Source: Pseudomicrostroma phylloplanum (taxonomy: Eukaryota > Basidiomycota > Exobasidiomycetes > Microstromatales). Taken from it: DNA of 64,000 bases. Made by a program: the position numbers and the translations under genes. Of the stretch, positions 22,236 through 33,016 are shown in pieces. The stretch spans positions 7,579-71,578 of the forward strand of contig BCHS01000001.1 in the NCBI GenBank assembly GCA_039545275.1. Reading direction: 5' to 3'. The notes beneath the pieces are model-generated. The model was not told where the DNA came from and did not search any database. It saw only the letters and a list, made by a program, of their open reading frames with translations. The first letter of the stretch is position 1. Each line of letters starts with the position of its first letter.

Positions 22236-24048
22236 ATGTTGTCACACTCAGCGAGCTCAATATCAGAGGTGACCCGCTCCTCGCGTCTGCTGGCCGGTGT
22301 ACTCCTTGGCGCACTCGCAGCGTCGAGCGGACTCTACCTCACCAACCAACGACGCAGAGGAGCCCGCAACACATCGTCTGCACGTCGCAAGAGGAGCAAG
22401 CGCAGTGGAGCGGCTCGTGAAGACTCACTAGAGCATGAGGATGGAGTCGGTTACCCCGCAGACGCTGGACCAAGCAGTCCGCCCAAGGTCACCATTCATC
22501 GGCCCGGCGTGGTGAATGGGGTGCAAGGACTCATTGGCAATACGCCCTTGATGAGGATAGAGAGCTTGAGCGAATTGACCGGCTGCGAGATACTCGTGAG
22601 TAGGGCATGAGATCATGGGGTTGACTCGCCTCTGATCTAGCTCATGTCCCAATTGATCTCGCTATCTACCACCCTCGTTCCCTCGCCCATCCACAGGGCA
22701 AGTGCGAGTTCCTCAACCCGGCAGGTTCACCCAAGGATCGAGTGGCCCTCCAAATTCTCCTCGACGCCGAAGCTGCCGGTCTCATCTCTCCCAACGTGGG
22801 GGACTGCGTCTTCGAAGGGACCGTCGGCAGCACCGGCATCTCCCTCGCCACCCTCTGTCGCGCAAAGGGCTACCGATGCTCCATTGTCCTCCCAGACGAT
22901 GTCGCAGCGGAGAAGAGTCAGCTGCTGGAGAAGTTGGGTGCTCAGGTGAAAAAGGTGCGGCCCAGGGGGATAGTAGACAAGAGACATTTCGTCAATGAGG
23001 CAAGAGCTCTCGCAGCTGCATTCGGCGCAGAAGATCAGGTCGTTCAGACACGGACGGTCGATGATGGCTCCTCGGCCCTCTTCGTGCAGCAAGGGGTGTT
23101 TGCGTCAGCACACGACAGGCGACGTCGGCCACGAGGCTTCTTTGCAGACCAATTTGAGACTTCCTCCAACTTCAAGGCTCACTACAATGGGACAGGACCC
23201 GAGATCTGGGCACAGTGCGGCGGTAGCAGCTCAGAGGAGATGAAGGCGAGTGGCGTACTCCACTATCCTCAACTGGACATCTTCGTAGCCGGTGCCGGCA
23301 CCGGAGGGACTCTGAGCGGCGTCGCTGCTGCCCTCAGAGAAAGGCAAGTCGCGCTGCAGCGCAACATCCAGAAGAAGGAAGAGGCTGTAGGAGCGGTGTC
23401 TGTCATGGCTTCATCCCTCTGGCGGACTCTCTCCTTCTGGACCCACCACAGCCAAGCCGAAGCAGAACGACCACCTCCTTCACCAGTCCGCATCGTGCTA
23501 GCAGACCCCCAAGGCTCCGGCCTCTTCAACAAAGTCAGACACGGTGTCCTCTACTCCTCGACCGAGGCCGAGGGGACCCGCCGTCGTCACCAGGTGGACA
23601 CCATCGTCGAGGGCATCGGCATGAACCGCGTAACCAAGAACCTCTCCTTTGGCATAGACATGGTAGACGATGCCGTCAGCGTCCGGGACGAAGAGGCGGT
23701 GAGGATGAGTCGGTGGTTGAGCGTCAGGGACGGACTCTTCCTGGGCAGCAGTAGTGCGGTAAACGTTGTGGCGGCAGTGCGCAGTGCTGTCAAGATGAGG
23801 GAGCAGTGGAGAGCGCAAGGCAAAGAGGGCCGGCCAACAGTCGTCACCATCTTGTGAGTACCACGGGCGCAAACAGGCGAACTGTGTCTCTGCCGTTGAC
23901 TGACTTCCGCTTCTCTCCCATCAGATGTGACTCTGGGTCACGGCATCTCTCAAAGTTCCACAATGACGGGGTACTGGCCGGAGAATACGGCATCCAGCTG
24001 CCGGAGGACAGCATGGACATTGACATCAGTGACCTGCTCCAGAGCTGA
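22236..24048 (+). CDS. Cysteine synthase-like PLP enzyme (Cys12/cysteine synthase 2 type)
   Basis: PLP-dependent beta-replacement enzyme of the cysteine synthase/cystathionine beta-synthase fold. Fungal Cys12-type proteins are mitochondrial, and their reaction is poorly defined. Three exons: 22236-22595, 22697-23853 and 23925-24048, giving 546 aa. Splicing joins EIL to GKCEFLNPAGSPKDRVAL, placing the PLP-binding Lys at about residue 133, and the last junction gives TILCDSGSRHLSKF. The Gly-rich phosphate loop is AGAGTGGTLSG; GLFLGSSSAVN is the usual serine-rich segment near the cofactor. An N-terminal hydrophobic stretch (about residues 20-38) followed by Arg-rich sequence fits a mitochondrial outer-membrane anchor. 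Two inserts make it longer than bacterial CysK. A Met2 gene lies about 7 kb downstream. Confidence 0.9.
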
Positions 24049-24173
24049 GCGCAGACCCAGTGGCACCAGATACCCTCCCGGTATTTGCAAGACACGCCAG
24101 TGCAGATCTCTGTCACCTTGTCTTCAACTTATAATATTGATACATCTATGCAGTAATGCCACCGCGAGCATCA

Positions 24174-26639
24174 TCAGAGCACCCTCTCTACATTCTCAGC
24201 ACTAGTGGGGATAATCACGCCTCCCCTCGCTGGATGACTGCCGTTCTCACCATTCTCCTTCTTCGGCGTCACAGGCTGGTAGACGACCTTTTCCTCTTCG
24301 CCGGGCACCTTGTGCTCCGACATGTCCTGCATAATCTCCTCCTTTGGCACTTTACTCTCTTCTGAACCGCCCTCGCCCTCGGTCTTGCCATCGGTCTCTC
24401 CGTCGGGTCGGATTTTGCCCTCGATTGCGTCCCTGATCTCACTGACGGAGCGCTCACCTCTCGGCCTGAGCTTGAGCTCTTCCCTAATCAACCTAGCCTC
24501 CTCTTCCATGACCACGAGCGTCTCCTGTGTGCTCAGAATAGGTCCCTGCTCCAAGCGTCGCGCATTGCTTCCCGGATCGATCCACTCGGGACCCTTGTAG
24601 GTCAATCCCCGCTTCGCCGCAATCTTCTTTGCATGCTCAATGGCCCGCTTGACCTTTTCCGCCTCGAGCTGCTTCTCCGTAGGCTTCCGCGGGGACTTGC
24701 CCTTCTTGCTGCCGCCCTCCTCGTCCTGCCCGTCGTCTTCGTCCTCGCTCTGTGTCTCTTGATCGCGCGCTCCGCCAGAACCGTTGAGCGTCTTGCGTCG
24801 CCCCGAGGTGGCAGAGGTGATGTCGTCGGCGGGAGGGCGGAGGATGGAGTGCTCCACGGGGAAGAGGTCGTAGATGCGGTAGAGCTCCAGCACGGCCTGC
24901 TCCTTGTCCTTGGCTTCGATCATGATGTCTGCGTCTGGGGGCAAATCGAGGGGCAGAGAGAGACAGCGGTCCGAGTGCGCTCGTCGCTCACGGAGATTGC
25001 GAGATCCAGGCCGGGGGTGAGAGAGGTGGAACTGTGAGAGAGGGAGGAAGATGGAGAGGGAAGCGTTCAGCATGGCAGTCGAAAAGCTCCTCGGTTAGCC
25101 TCGTCTCGTCTCTTCGCCGCTCACCTTTGGCCTGATGTTCCTCTTCCTAAACAGCGCCAACAATTCTGGCATCAGCTCTCGTGGACTCTTGACACTCGGC
25201 CTGAGCATATCGTGATGAAAGTCGAACACCATTGGGATATCGAACTCGTGGCAGATGGGCAGCAGCTGCTCTGCCGACCAGCTGATCTCGTCATTCTCTA
25301 GCACGAGGCGGTTCCTAACATTCTGCGGGAGCTTGTTGCGGATCGTGTCCCTCATGCGCTCCAGAGTGGCGGGCCTGTCCTGGTACACGCCACCACCATG
25401 GATGATCATGACCGAGTCTTGGTCCATGCCCATCAAGTCGAAGACGGCGCAGTGCACCTCGAGCTCTCGAATGGAAGCGGTCACCACCTCTGGGTTTGGC
25501 GAGCCAAGTTGGCAGAATTGACCAGGGTGGGCAGTGACTCTATGGCCTAGACTTCGAGCTACACGCCCAGCCTCTGCCAACTCCGCATGGGCATAGTCGA
25601 GATCGTAGCCATAGACCTTGTGCGAGGCAAAGGGGAAGATCTCGCTGGAGAGACGCATGAAGCGGATATTGTTCGCTGCATTCCACTGCAGCATAGGGAT
25701 GATGTCTCTGCAGTTCTGCAAAGCCAGCTCCTTGACCCAGTCCAGTCCCTTTTCGTCAATGGACTTGATACGTGCTGTACGAGAGGAGAAGACTGGAGGA
25801 TCTGCAGTACGGAGAACTGTGTTGAGACAGGCGTAGCCTATCCTGCCCACGAAGCCATGGCTTCTGGCCGCCTTGGAAGAGAAGTCGTCTGTACTGTCGG
25901 GTCGGTATTCCTGTCGGAAGTCCCGCTTGGGCACATCGGGTATCACATACACCTTTGGCTTCTTGGCCTTCTTCTTGGGAAGCTTGCGACCGTTCTTGGA
26001 CCTTCGCACGGGCTCCCCGTCCGAGTCTAGCTCTGGCTCCCCGTCTTGCTCTACAGACTCGGTGGTGAAGTCGGCAGAGCCATCCGCGGCATCGTCCTGG
26101 TCCGTTTCCTTGATGGAAGCTGCCGCTTTGGAGGCCGCCTTGCGCTTCGCACCACGCTTGGCGGGGGCAGGAGCGTCGTTGGTGGCATCTGCTAGAGGAT
26201 CAGCTGCATCCGTGCCTTTGTCATTCGGAGTAGCTGCCGCCGCTTTTGACTTGCGAGCTCTCTTGGCCTTGGGTGCAGAGGGAGCTTGGTTTTCGTCTAC
26301 TCCGTTGGACTGTGTGGCAGAGGCAGCTTCTGCTTGTGCTGTGGCCGCATCGGCAGCGATGTGATCGGAGACGGCGTGGGTGATTGTGCTGGTAGACTTA
26401 TGGCGTGATGGGCGCGGAGGAGGAGCAGCAGCAGCAGCCGGAGTCGAAGTGGAAGCCGTAGGAGCAGCGGCAGCTGGCGAAGCTGCAGCTATGCTCTGTC
26501 GAGCGGATGATCTACGGGGGAGGGTCACCGCTGGCATGCTAGTGGAGAAGAGGGCAGCCCGAGATGAGAGCGACTTTGAAGTGGCAAAGGAGACGAGAGG
26601 ACGAGAAGCGAGAACCAGACGGAGGGAGAGAATGGACAT
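24174..26639 (-). CDS. uve1: UV-damage endonuclease (UVDE/Uve1)
   Basis: Metal-dependent endonuclease that nicks DNA 5' of UV photoproducts, starting a repair route alternative to nucleotide excision repair. Two exons (minus): 26639-25125 and 25031-24174, giving 790 aa. Splicing joins NIRPK to FHLSHPRPG, followed by ERRAHSDRC, a metal-site region of the family. The TIM-barrel core begins near RIGYACLNTVLR and includes HPGQFCQLGSP, MIIHGGGVYQD, LENDEISWS and FDFHHD, supplying the expected His/Glu/Asp ligands. The C-terminal tail is charged and longer than in S. pombe. The N-terminus from this ATG (MSILSLRLVLASRPL) looks like a mitochondrial presequence and precedes Ala-rich and KKK-containing nuclear-type segments, so dual targeting is possible. 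An in-frame ATG at 26801 would add 54 residues of less plausible sequence. Confidence 0.93.
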
Positions 26640-26992
26640 GCAGCTGCCTTCGAGAGCAGCCTGAAGCGAGCGAGTGCAAAGAGTGAATGAGAAGGACGAT
26701 GAAGGGTTGTTCAATGCGATTGGGTGGATACAGTCTTCGCTCTGTGCAATGATGCGGATGGCAGCCAACACTCGGGAAGAATTCGACGCGACGGGCGGCA
26801 TCAGTCAGCAGCCGATCTGCGAGTCGATCGGGGATGTGGAGGCGGGAAGAGAGACGGACGACGATGCAGCAGCGGAGACAGCCGATCAGCAAGAGGCAAG
26901 CGAATAACATTACAAGCACAGAGCGTGTACAGCCAGCCATGGCCGCACTGCAATGTCCTACACTGGCTATGCTACTTTGCTTTGATCGCTGA
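26640..26992. other. Short intergenic / Uve1 upstream region
   Basis: About 350 bp between the Uve1 start and the protease 3' end. The Uve1 frame stays open as far as 26801. No other feature is visible. A light-response element could be sought here, since Uve1 is light-regulated in Cryptococcus, but I cannot point to one. Confidence 0.4.
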
Positions 26993-29314
26993 TCAATCTG
27001 CCAGCTCACCCAATGCAAGCGTGTTCGTCTTTGCGTTGGTGGCAAAGTAGACGTTCTTCAGGAAGGCAGCACCAAACAGCCACTCTCCCGCGGTCCCGAC
27101 TGTACCAGCACTGACGGCCGAGACGCAGTCTCCCGTGAGATCAGTCGAATCCACCGGCAGGAACAGCATATCCCGAGGATCCATCTTCCATGTCTTGCCG
27201 CCGATGGTAAAGGCCACCTGCTTGGAAGTCGTACAAGGAATGGTGTAGCCTCCGGAACCATCGGACTTGCTACCCGGGATGGCAGCGTGAAGAGCATCTG
27301 CATCTGCCTGCGGTGCTACAATCAACGTTGTCCCTGTATCCAAGATGGCAGAACGAGCGTACGTGCCAGTCAAATTGATCGTCTTGCCACCAAAGGATAC
27401 CTGGGAGAATTTGGCCTCCCAGAAGCCCTGCGTAGAGTAATTGTCGACGACTGTCAGGTCACCCGTGTACTTGTCGCTGTTCACACCGCCAAAGGTGACC
27501 TCGCCGTCGTTGTTCTTCTGGCCGTCTGCAGAACGGCCGAGGTGATAGCCCATCACTGGCTGATTGACGAGGCCCTTGGAGTAGAGCGAATCGATGGGAG
27601 TCGGAGCACCGGTACTGGCGAGCTTCGCATTGGCTAGGCCCATCAGACCATCAAAGGGTGTCTCGGAAGACGAAAAGTCGGCCGACTCCTTTGTTGCAAC
27701 GCCCAAGGTCTTGTTCTGGAGCGAGTAGCCTCCAATCTTGAGCGTGTCCGTGGCAGTATGGCCCGACAAGGATCCTGTGCCATACGTAATGGAGAAATTT
27801 TTGCTGCCCGTCTTGTACGTCGATGAAGTAGACGCTCCCAATTGCTTGTGGGCGTCACCACAATCGCTGCATGCCGTCGACGGCACCCACGTGTCAGCAG
27901 AGCCAGAGTCGATGAGCATTTTGAAAGCCCCGGCTCCACCAATGTTGACATTGGCAATGTACCCAATGTCGTTTGCCTCGATGGCCAGACCCAGAGAACC
28001 AGAGTGAGACGTGGACTGGGCTTTCATGAGAGTTTCACTCTCGGAAGCCTTTAAGGCTACCTTTGGGAAACCCAGTTTGGCGATATTGTAGGTCGACCTA
28101 CGTCCGAGCTGCTCAGACGCCTGGTCTTCGTCACCGGGTGTTGTCCCTCGCTCCACGAGGGGAAAATCAGATGACACCTCGACGACCGACTCGTCACCAT
28201 CTTCTGCTGCATCCGCCTCCCCCTTCTGCCCTTCACGAGCCTCGAATGGATTGGGAACGGGCACAGCGTTCGGAGTGAGAGGATCTTGCTCTTCAAAGTC
28301 GAATGTACGACGAGCTGCAGCCTCGTCTGTCTTCCCCGAAGTACCGGCCGCAAAGGTAGGAGCGAAGCCAAAGCGACCACTGTGTACCCTGCGGGGCTCC
28401 TGTAGAGAGCGACGCTGAACATCTTCCATGATCGACTCTCGTCGTCGCTGGAATGCATTCGCTCGGTCCTCGTCGGTGAAGGGATCGAGACCCGCCATCC
28501 TGGCAAGCTTGGCATTTGCCGTGTTGAGATGATGTTGTAGGAGCTGTGGATGGATAAGAAATCGAAGATGGTCAGGTGAGCACAAGACAACTGGCGCCGT
28601 GGTCGTACAACACTGCCAACTTACCATTTGAGGGTGAGCGCCTGATTTTGAGTCGAGCTCTTTGAGAGCCAAAGACACGCCTTGGGTGCCGCTGACGTTA
28701 CGCCCTTTGATCACCGGGAAATGAACCACGCTCGAATCCGGATCATCATCGTCATCGTCGCTCATCGCATCATCTTCATCGTCGTCATCGTTATCTTCGC
28801 CAATGTCTCTCGCAATGGTGGAGAGCAGACCGTAGCTCGATTTTCTCCTGAGATCGCCTGAAGGCACTGCTAGAGCGCTCCGTCGGCGATCCGACGTGGC
28901 GGAGAGAGAGATCATGCGCCGGCCTGATGGATTCGAGATGGAGCCCATCCGGCTCTCTGGAGCAATTGACACCGAGCTCATTCTCCGTCCGGGTGTCCCC
29001 GAGATTGAGTCCCTTCGACGATCTGAGCTGATCGACGCAGAGCTGAGACGGCGTGCAGATGCTTGAGACACGGAGGCCACGCGAGGACCAGCCAGCAAGC
29101 TACCTCTCCTGTCGGGCGTGGCAGCCTCGGGACCAGGAGCTCCATCGACAACTATCGAGCCTCGACGGGAAGGGGAGGCGGAGACGGTGGAAGGCAGCAC
29201 AGGAGCTGCGCGGGCGCCTCTCAGAGGTCCTCCTCCTTGGGTGGCCTGGTCCATAGCTCCGAGGGAGAGGAGCAGAAAGAAGAGATGAAGGAAATTGACG
29301 CTGATGTTGGTCAT
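26993..29314 (-). CDS. Pepsin-type aspartic protease with long disordered N-terminal extension
   Basis: A1-family endopeptidase. Two exons (minus): 29314-28625 and 28543-26993, giving 746 aa. The catalytic part occupies about residues 410-746. Its first active-site Asp is in LIDSGSADTW (Asp 442) and the second in AILDTGTTL (Asp 632). DSG in place of DTG is common in fungal members. The flap region is YGTGSLSG. The N-terminus (MTNISVNFLHLFFLLLSLGA) looks like a signal peptide or anchor. About 390 residues of Ser/Arg-rich repeats of the type R-R-x-S-S-x-S and acidic tracts precede the protease, far longer than a usual propeptide. The 81-nt intron (28624-28544, GTAAGT...CACAG) is divisible by three and has no stop, so retention would add 27 residues. 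Start: first ATG in frame; an upstream TTG is ignored. Confidence 0.88.
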   Translation of the reverse strand: MTNISVNFLHLFFLLLSLGAMDQATQGGGPLRGARAAPVLPSTVSASPSRRGSIVVDGAPGPEAATPDRRGSLLAGPRVASVSQASARRLSSASISSDRRRDSISGTPGRRMSSVSIAPESRMGSISNPSGRRMISLSATSDRRRSALAVPSGDLRRKSSYGLLSTIARDIGEDNDDDDEDDAMSDDDDDDPDSSVVHFPVIKGRNVSGTQGVSLALKELDSKSGAHPQMVSWQCCTTTAPVVLCSPDHLRFLIHPQLLQHHLNTANAKLARMAGLDPFTDEDRANAFQRRRESIMEDVQRRSLQEPRRVHSGRFGFAPTFAAGTSGKTDEAAARRTFDFEEQDPLTPNAVPVPNPFEAREGQKGEADAAEDGDESVVEVSSDFPLVERGTTPGDEDQASEQLGRRSTYNIAKLGFPKVALKASESETLMKAQSTSHSGSLGLAIEANDIGYIANVNIGGAGAFKMLIDSGSADTWVPSTACSDCGDAHKQLGASTSSTYKTGSKNFSITYGTGSLSGHTATDTLKIGGYSLQNKTLGVATKESADFSSSETPFDGLMGLANAKLASTGAPTPIDSLYSKGLVNQPVMGYHLGRSADGQKNNDGEVTFGGVNSDKYTGDLTVVDNYSTQGFWEAKFSQVSFGGKTINLTGTYARSAILDTGTTLIVAPQADADALHAAIPGSKSDGSGGYTIPCTTSKQVAFTIGGKTWKMDPRDMLFLPVDSTDLTGDCVSAVSAGTVGTAGEWLFGAAFLKNVYFATNAKTNTLALGELAD

Positions 29315-30762
29315 GATGGGCAATTTGTCGCAGAAGGGCAGAGGCGAGACTGCTGAAAGGAGTAAGAAGGTTCAAGGGACAGTCGTTGAGAGCTGTCGAT
29401 CGAGAATGAAGGTGATTATATGTGAGTACATTCGAAGTGGCTGGTGATTCATTATGCGCAGCGATACTCACGGCCAGCCTCTATTGATGGCAATGCTGAA
29501 AAGAAAAGGGGAGAGTAAGGAAGCACCGTTCGACGAAGGAGTATGCGAAGAGCGATCAAGCACTCAGAGTGGTCGAGTAAGAGCGAGATTAGGCAGGAGA
29601 AGGCAGATGTAGTCCAGCTTGTGTCTCTGCTTGACTATGATCAAGCTCGAGCTAGCTGCGAGTGGTTGATGGCGAAAAGCGAAACGGTGGAATAAGACCA
29701 GCTTGGGCTTTGTACGAGGCACAGGAGGGAATTCGAACGAGATGATCGCCTGACTAGCAGGAGAGGTGGATCTCGAGGACCGATGAGATTCGTAGAGCAA
29801 AAGGCTGGGGCGTGAGGTACTAGCGAACGAGACGATGTCAAACCGTCTGTGGCTAGGGGTACGATGAAACGAAGAAGGAGACTGTGTGGGAACAAGGACG
29901 GAGAAAGAGACGAGACGAGGGAACAAAAGGTGATGGTAAGGAACAGAGGGGAGAGGTGTTCATTCGGAGCAAGGTCAGAAGTTGCGGGGTCCGGGCCTAT
30001 GGAAGGTCGGTCAGCATTGGCCGTGCGGTGCTGCATCCCCCGGCGGGAAGGGCGCCATGGTGGCTTGACGTAGTCGATCGATTGATCGCTTTGCGGCGAA
30101 TTGGCTCGACGTCGCTAATGCCGGTGCCTGGTGTTGCATACAACGTCTACTTTGCGGACCGAGCCACGCGACGCGGAGAATAGATTAGTCGACCCAGCTG
30201 CTCCCGGCCGGATCTACCTTTGCACCCTCCAAGCCACACTCAGTCAGACAGACTTTAGCGCACACCTCGCCGGCCTAGCCCTCTGACTTGCAAAGACCGA
30301 GGCTTCTTGACGCCGGTCTCAAGTCGAGCTGCTGCCGGCAAGTACGGCGACATGTCCATTTCTCGTCCACCTCTATCGCTGTTGCAAGGTGGGAGGGCTG
30401 AAGCGCGTGGGCACTTCGGCAGTCCGCGCAGGAGCCACTGCATTGCTAGGCCACACTTGCCCGTAGTGGTCTGCGCTCTCGCGTTGCCGTTCCATCCGAG
30501 GTCCGCTCTATGAAGGCTAACAATTGAAATGAGGTCAGTAAGCCGCAAGCCGTGACAAGCTCAGAAGGGTCTATGTCATTACGCACCAATTTGATGGTCT
30601 GGCTGCCGCACCTGCCGCCCTACTCGGCTCCGAGCTGATTCTTATGACCGAGGCGATGGTGTGATCTTCGGAAGCAGCAGCGAAGGGTCTCTCTTTCCGT
30701 TTCTCCGTCTGAGCTTCCCGATCCTGAGCCTGCCCGTGCCCATACTCATCATCTTGCCACTG
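29315..30762. other. Long divergent intergenic region
   Basis: About 1.45 kb between the starts of the protease (minus) and Met2 (plus) genes. Frames at 29564-30036 and 30255-30548 on the minus strand have no start context, splicing or familiar content. It probably holds two promoters and 5' UTRs. No structured element is obvious. Confidence 0.4.
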
Positions 30763-32488
30763 ATGGCAATGGCAGGAACAGCTAGCGCCGCAGGTCTACG
30801 CCTACCATCTCTTCGCTCCAGATTGCGGTCTGTTGGCAGCAGCGTTCAGAGTGGCCTTCTCAGAGCCGCTCAGCCGCCATGCGAAGCCTCCTTCTCTTCC
30901 ACGACCAGGCATCGCAAGCCGCGGGCAGTAGTGGAGACTCCAGCTTTCCCATGCCTGGACGCAAATGAAGCTAGGACACAGCGTCTCTTGTCTCAACAAG
31001 GGCCCGAATTGGATGATGCGACTGCGACTTCCACCTCGACCTCTTCATCAGCGGGCCCAGAGCCAAGCTACTCCTTTGTCACCTCGGGCTACAAGACCTA
31101 CCACCATGCCGAGCCCCTCCCCCTCGACTATGGCGGTGTTCTTCCCGAGTACGACGTCGCCTATGAGACGTGGGGCCAGCTGAATGAGCGCAAAGACAAT
31201 GCCATTCTCATTCACACGGGACTCTCAGCTTCATCGCATGCAAAGTCGCACCCAGACAATACTGCACGAGGCTGGTGGGAAGAGTTCATCGGTCCCGGCA
31301 AGGCCCTCGACACGAATCGCTTCTTTGTGATCTGCACAAACGTCCTCGGAGGGTGCTACGGCTCCACAGGTCCCTCTTCCGTCCACCCATTGGACTCTGA
31401 AGGGGGCCGGTATGGGACTCGATTCCCAATCCTCTCCATCTTTGACATGGTGAGAGCCCAATTCCACCTGTTGGACAGCCTGGGGATTCGGAGCTTGTTT
31501 GCCAGCGTCGGTTCTTCGATGGGCGGCATGCAGAGCATTGCGGCAGCTCATCTCGAGCCTGAACGAGTGCAGAGAGTCATTAGCATCAGTGGCTGCGCGA
31601 GGAGCGGTCCCAGCAGCATCGCCCTCCGCTTTGCTCAGAGGAGTGGTGAGTATCGGCGAGTCAGCGGTAGTGAGAGAGTCGAGCCGAGAAGTGTTCTCAC
31701 TGACAATGCCCGAGGCGCTTTCCTTCGACCCTTCAGTGCTGATGTCCGACCCGAACTGGAATCGCGGTCACTACTACGGCCCCAACAAGTTGCCGCCCCA
31801 CACCGGCATGAAGCTAGCGCGGCAGATTGCCACAATTACCTATCGCTCCGGTCCCGAGTGGGAGCAGCGATTCGGGAGGAGGAGAAGGAAAGCAGTGGTG
31901 ACGAGTGAAGGCTCTGGGGGCTCCTCCCTTACAGGTCCCGGTCTGCAGGAAGCGGACCCCGCACTGTGCCCAGACTTTGAGATTGAGTCGTACATTGACT
32001 ATCAAGGGGAGCAATTCTGCCTCAAGTACGATGCCAACTCGTTGATCTATATCAGCAAGGCCATGGATCTCTTTGACATGAGCGACGAAGCTCTGGAGGA
32101 TCTGGATGAGAGGCGTACAAGGGCTCACGGCACTGCCGAGGAGAGCGGTATCCGAGGTCTGGCAGGTAGCATCTATGGTGAAAAGGTGGGAGACACGAGC
32201 GCGCCTCAAAGGAAACACATCAGGACCCTCTCTTCCCCCTCGGCGCACTTCTACCTGCCATCGCTCACAAGGGGTCTCTCGCGCTTGTCCAAGACTCCGA
32301 CGTTGATCATTGGTGCTCAGAGTGATATTCTCTTCCCCATCGACCAGCAAAGGGAGCTTGCGGAGTGTCTGAGGATGACGGGGAATCGCAAGGTGAGGTA
32401 CTCTGAGCTGGATAGCCCAACGGGACACGATTCGTTCCTGATAGACGTCGAGAATGTGGGAGGCCAGATCAAGGGATTCCTATCGTGA
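30763..32488 (+). CDS. MET2: Homoserine O-acetyltransferase (Met2)
   Basis: Transfers acetyl from acetyl-CoA to L-homoserine, the first committed step of methionine synthesis by direct sulfhydrylation. Two exons: 30763-31645 and 31737-32488, giving 544 aa. The 91-nt intron joins ALRFAQRS to [11 protein letters not shown]. The alpha/beta-hydrolase fold shows the nucleophile elbow GSSMGGMQ (Ser about 252), the acid in GAQSDILFP (about residue 488) and the His in PTGHDSFL (about 524). The family blocks THTGLSAS-like ([11 protein letters not shown]) and [12 protein letters not shown] are present. A low-complexity insert near residues 340-370 is typical of fungal forms. The start at 30763 is the first ATG; the Arg/Ser-rich first 60 residues could be a mitochondrial signal, unusual for this enzyme, or a start may lie further downstream. 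Confidence 0.93.
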
Positions 32489-33016
32489 AGCAATATTATA
32501 TGAGCAAGTGTCTGCTCCCACTCGCGAGTGCGTCTGAGTTTCCCTGTTTGACGGCTGCAAGTGCCTACCGGCGTAATGCTGTACCAGGGAGACGTTGTTC
32601 TCCCTGGAACTTCGCCAGGTACGTAGTGCCAATCGCAGCCTCGGCGGCGGCGACCTTTGCGGCCATTGGCTTGGCCTCTTGGCCCGTGCGTTCCGGGGAA
32701 TGAGTCCACCCGTCGAGAATTGATTGCCGTTGCGGTTGCATCGTCGCCTCGTCGCCATCACGCCTGAATACTTGTGATCCATCCACCTTGACGCCAATGA
32801 CGCCGACAGAGGTGGATCACACGCCCACCAGCCAGCAGTGAGCAGCCTGGTACAGCTGGTCGTGCCCTCGGGGCCCTCACTGCTGTTCCTTTCCTGCTCC
32901 TCCCCCGGCTCGTCCTCCTACTCTTCTCCCCAGGATCGCAGCTCGTCCTACCACCCTGTGCTTGGAATATTCCTGATCTTCCCCTAGTAGCTCAGTACGC
33001 TACAGTCAACTCCGCC
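32489..33016. other. Intergenic between Met2 and ferroportin
   Basis: About 530 bp. A 57-residue minus-strand frame from the ATG at 32741 down to 32565 looks mildly protein-like, but lacks any support. No repeat or RNA gene seen. Confidence 0.35.

Noticed and set aside
32565..32741. Small minus-strand protein between Met2 and ferroportin
   Set aside because: Short, with all frames partly open; nothing supports it beyond composition.
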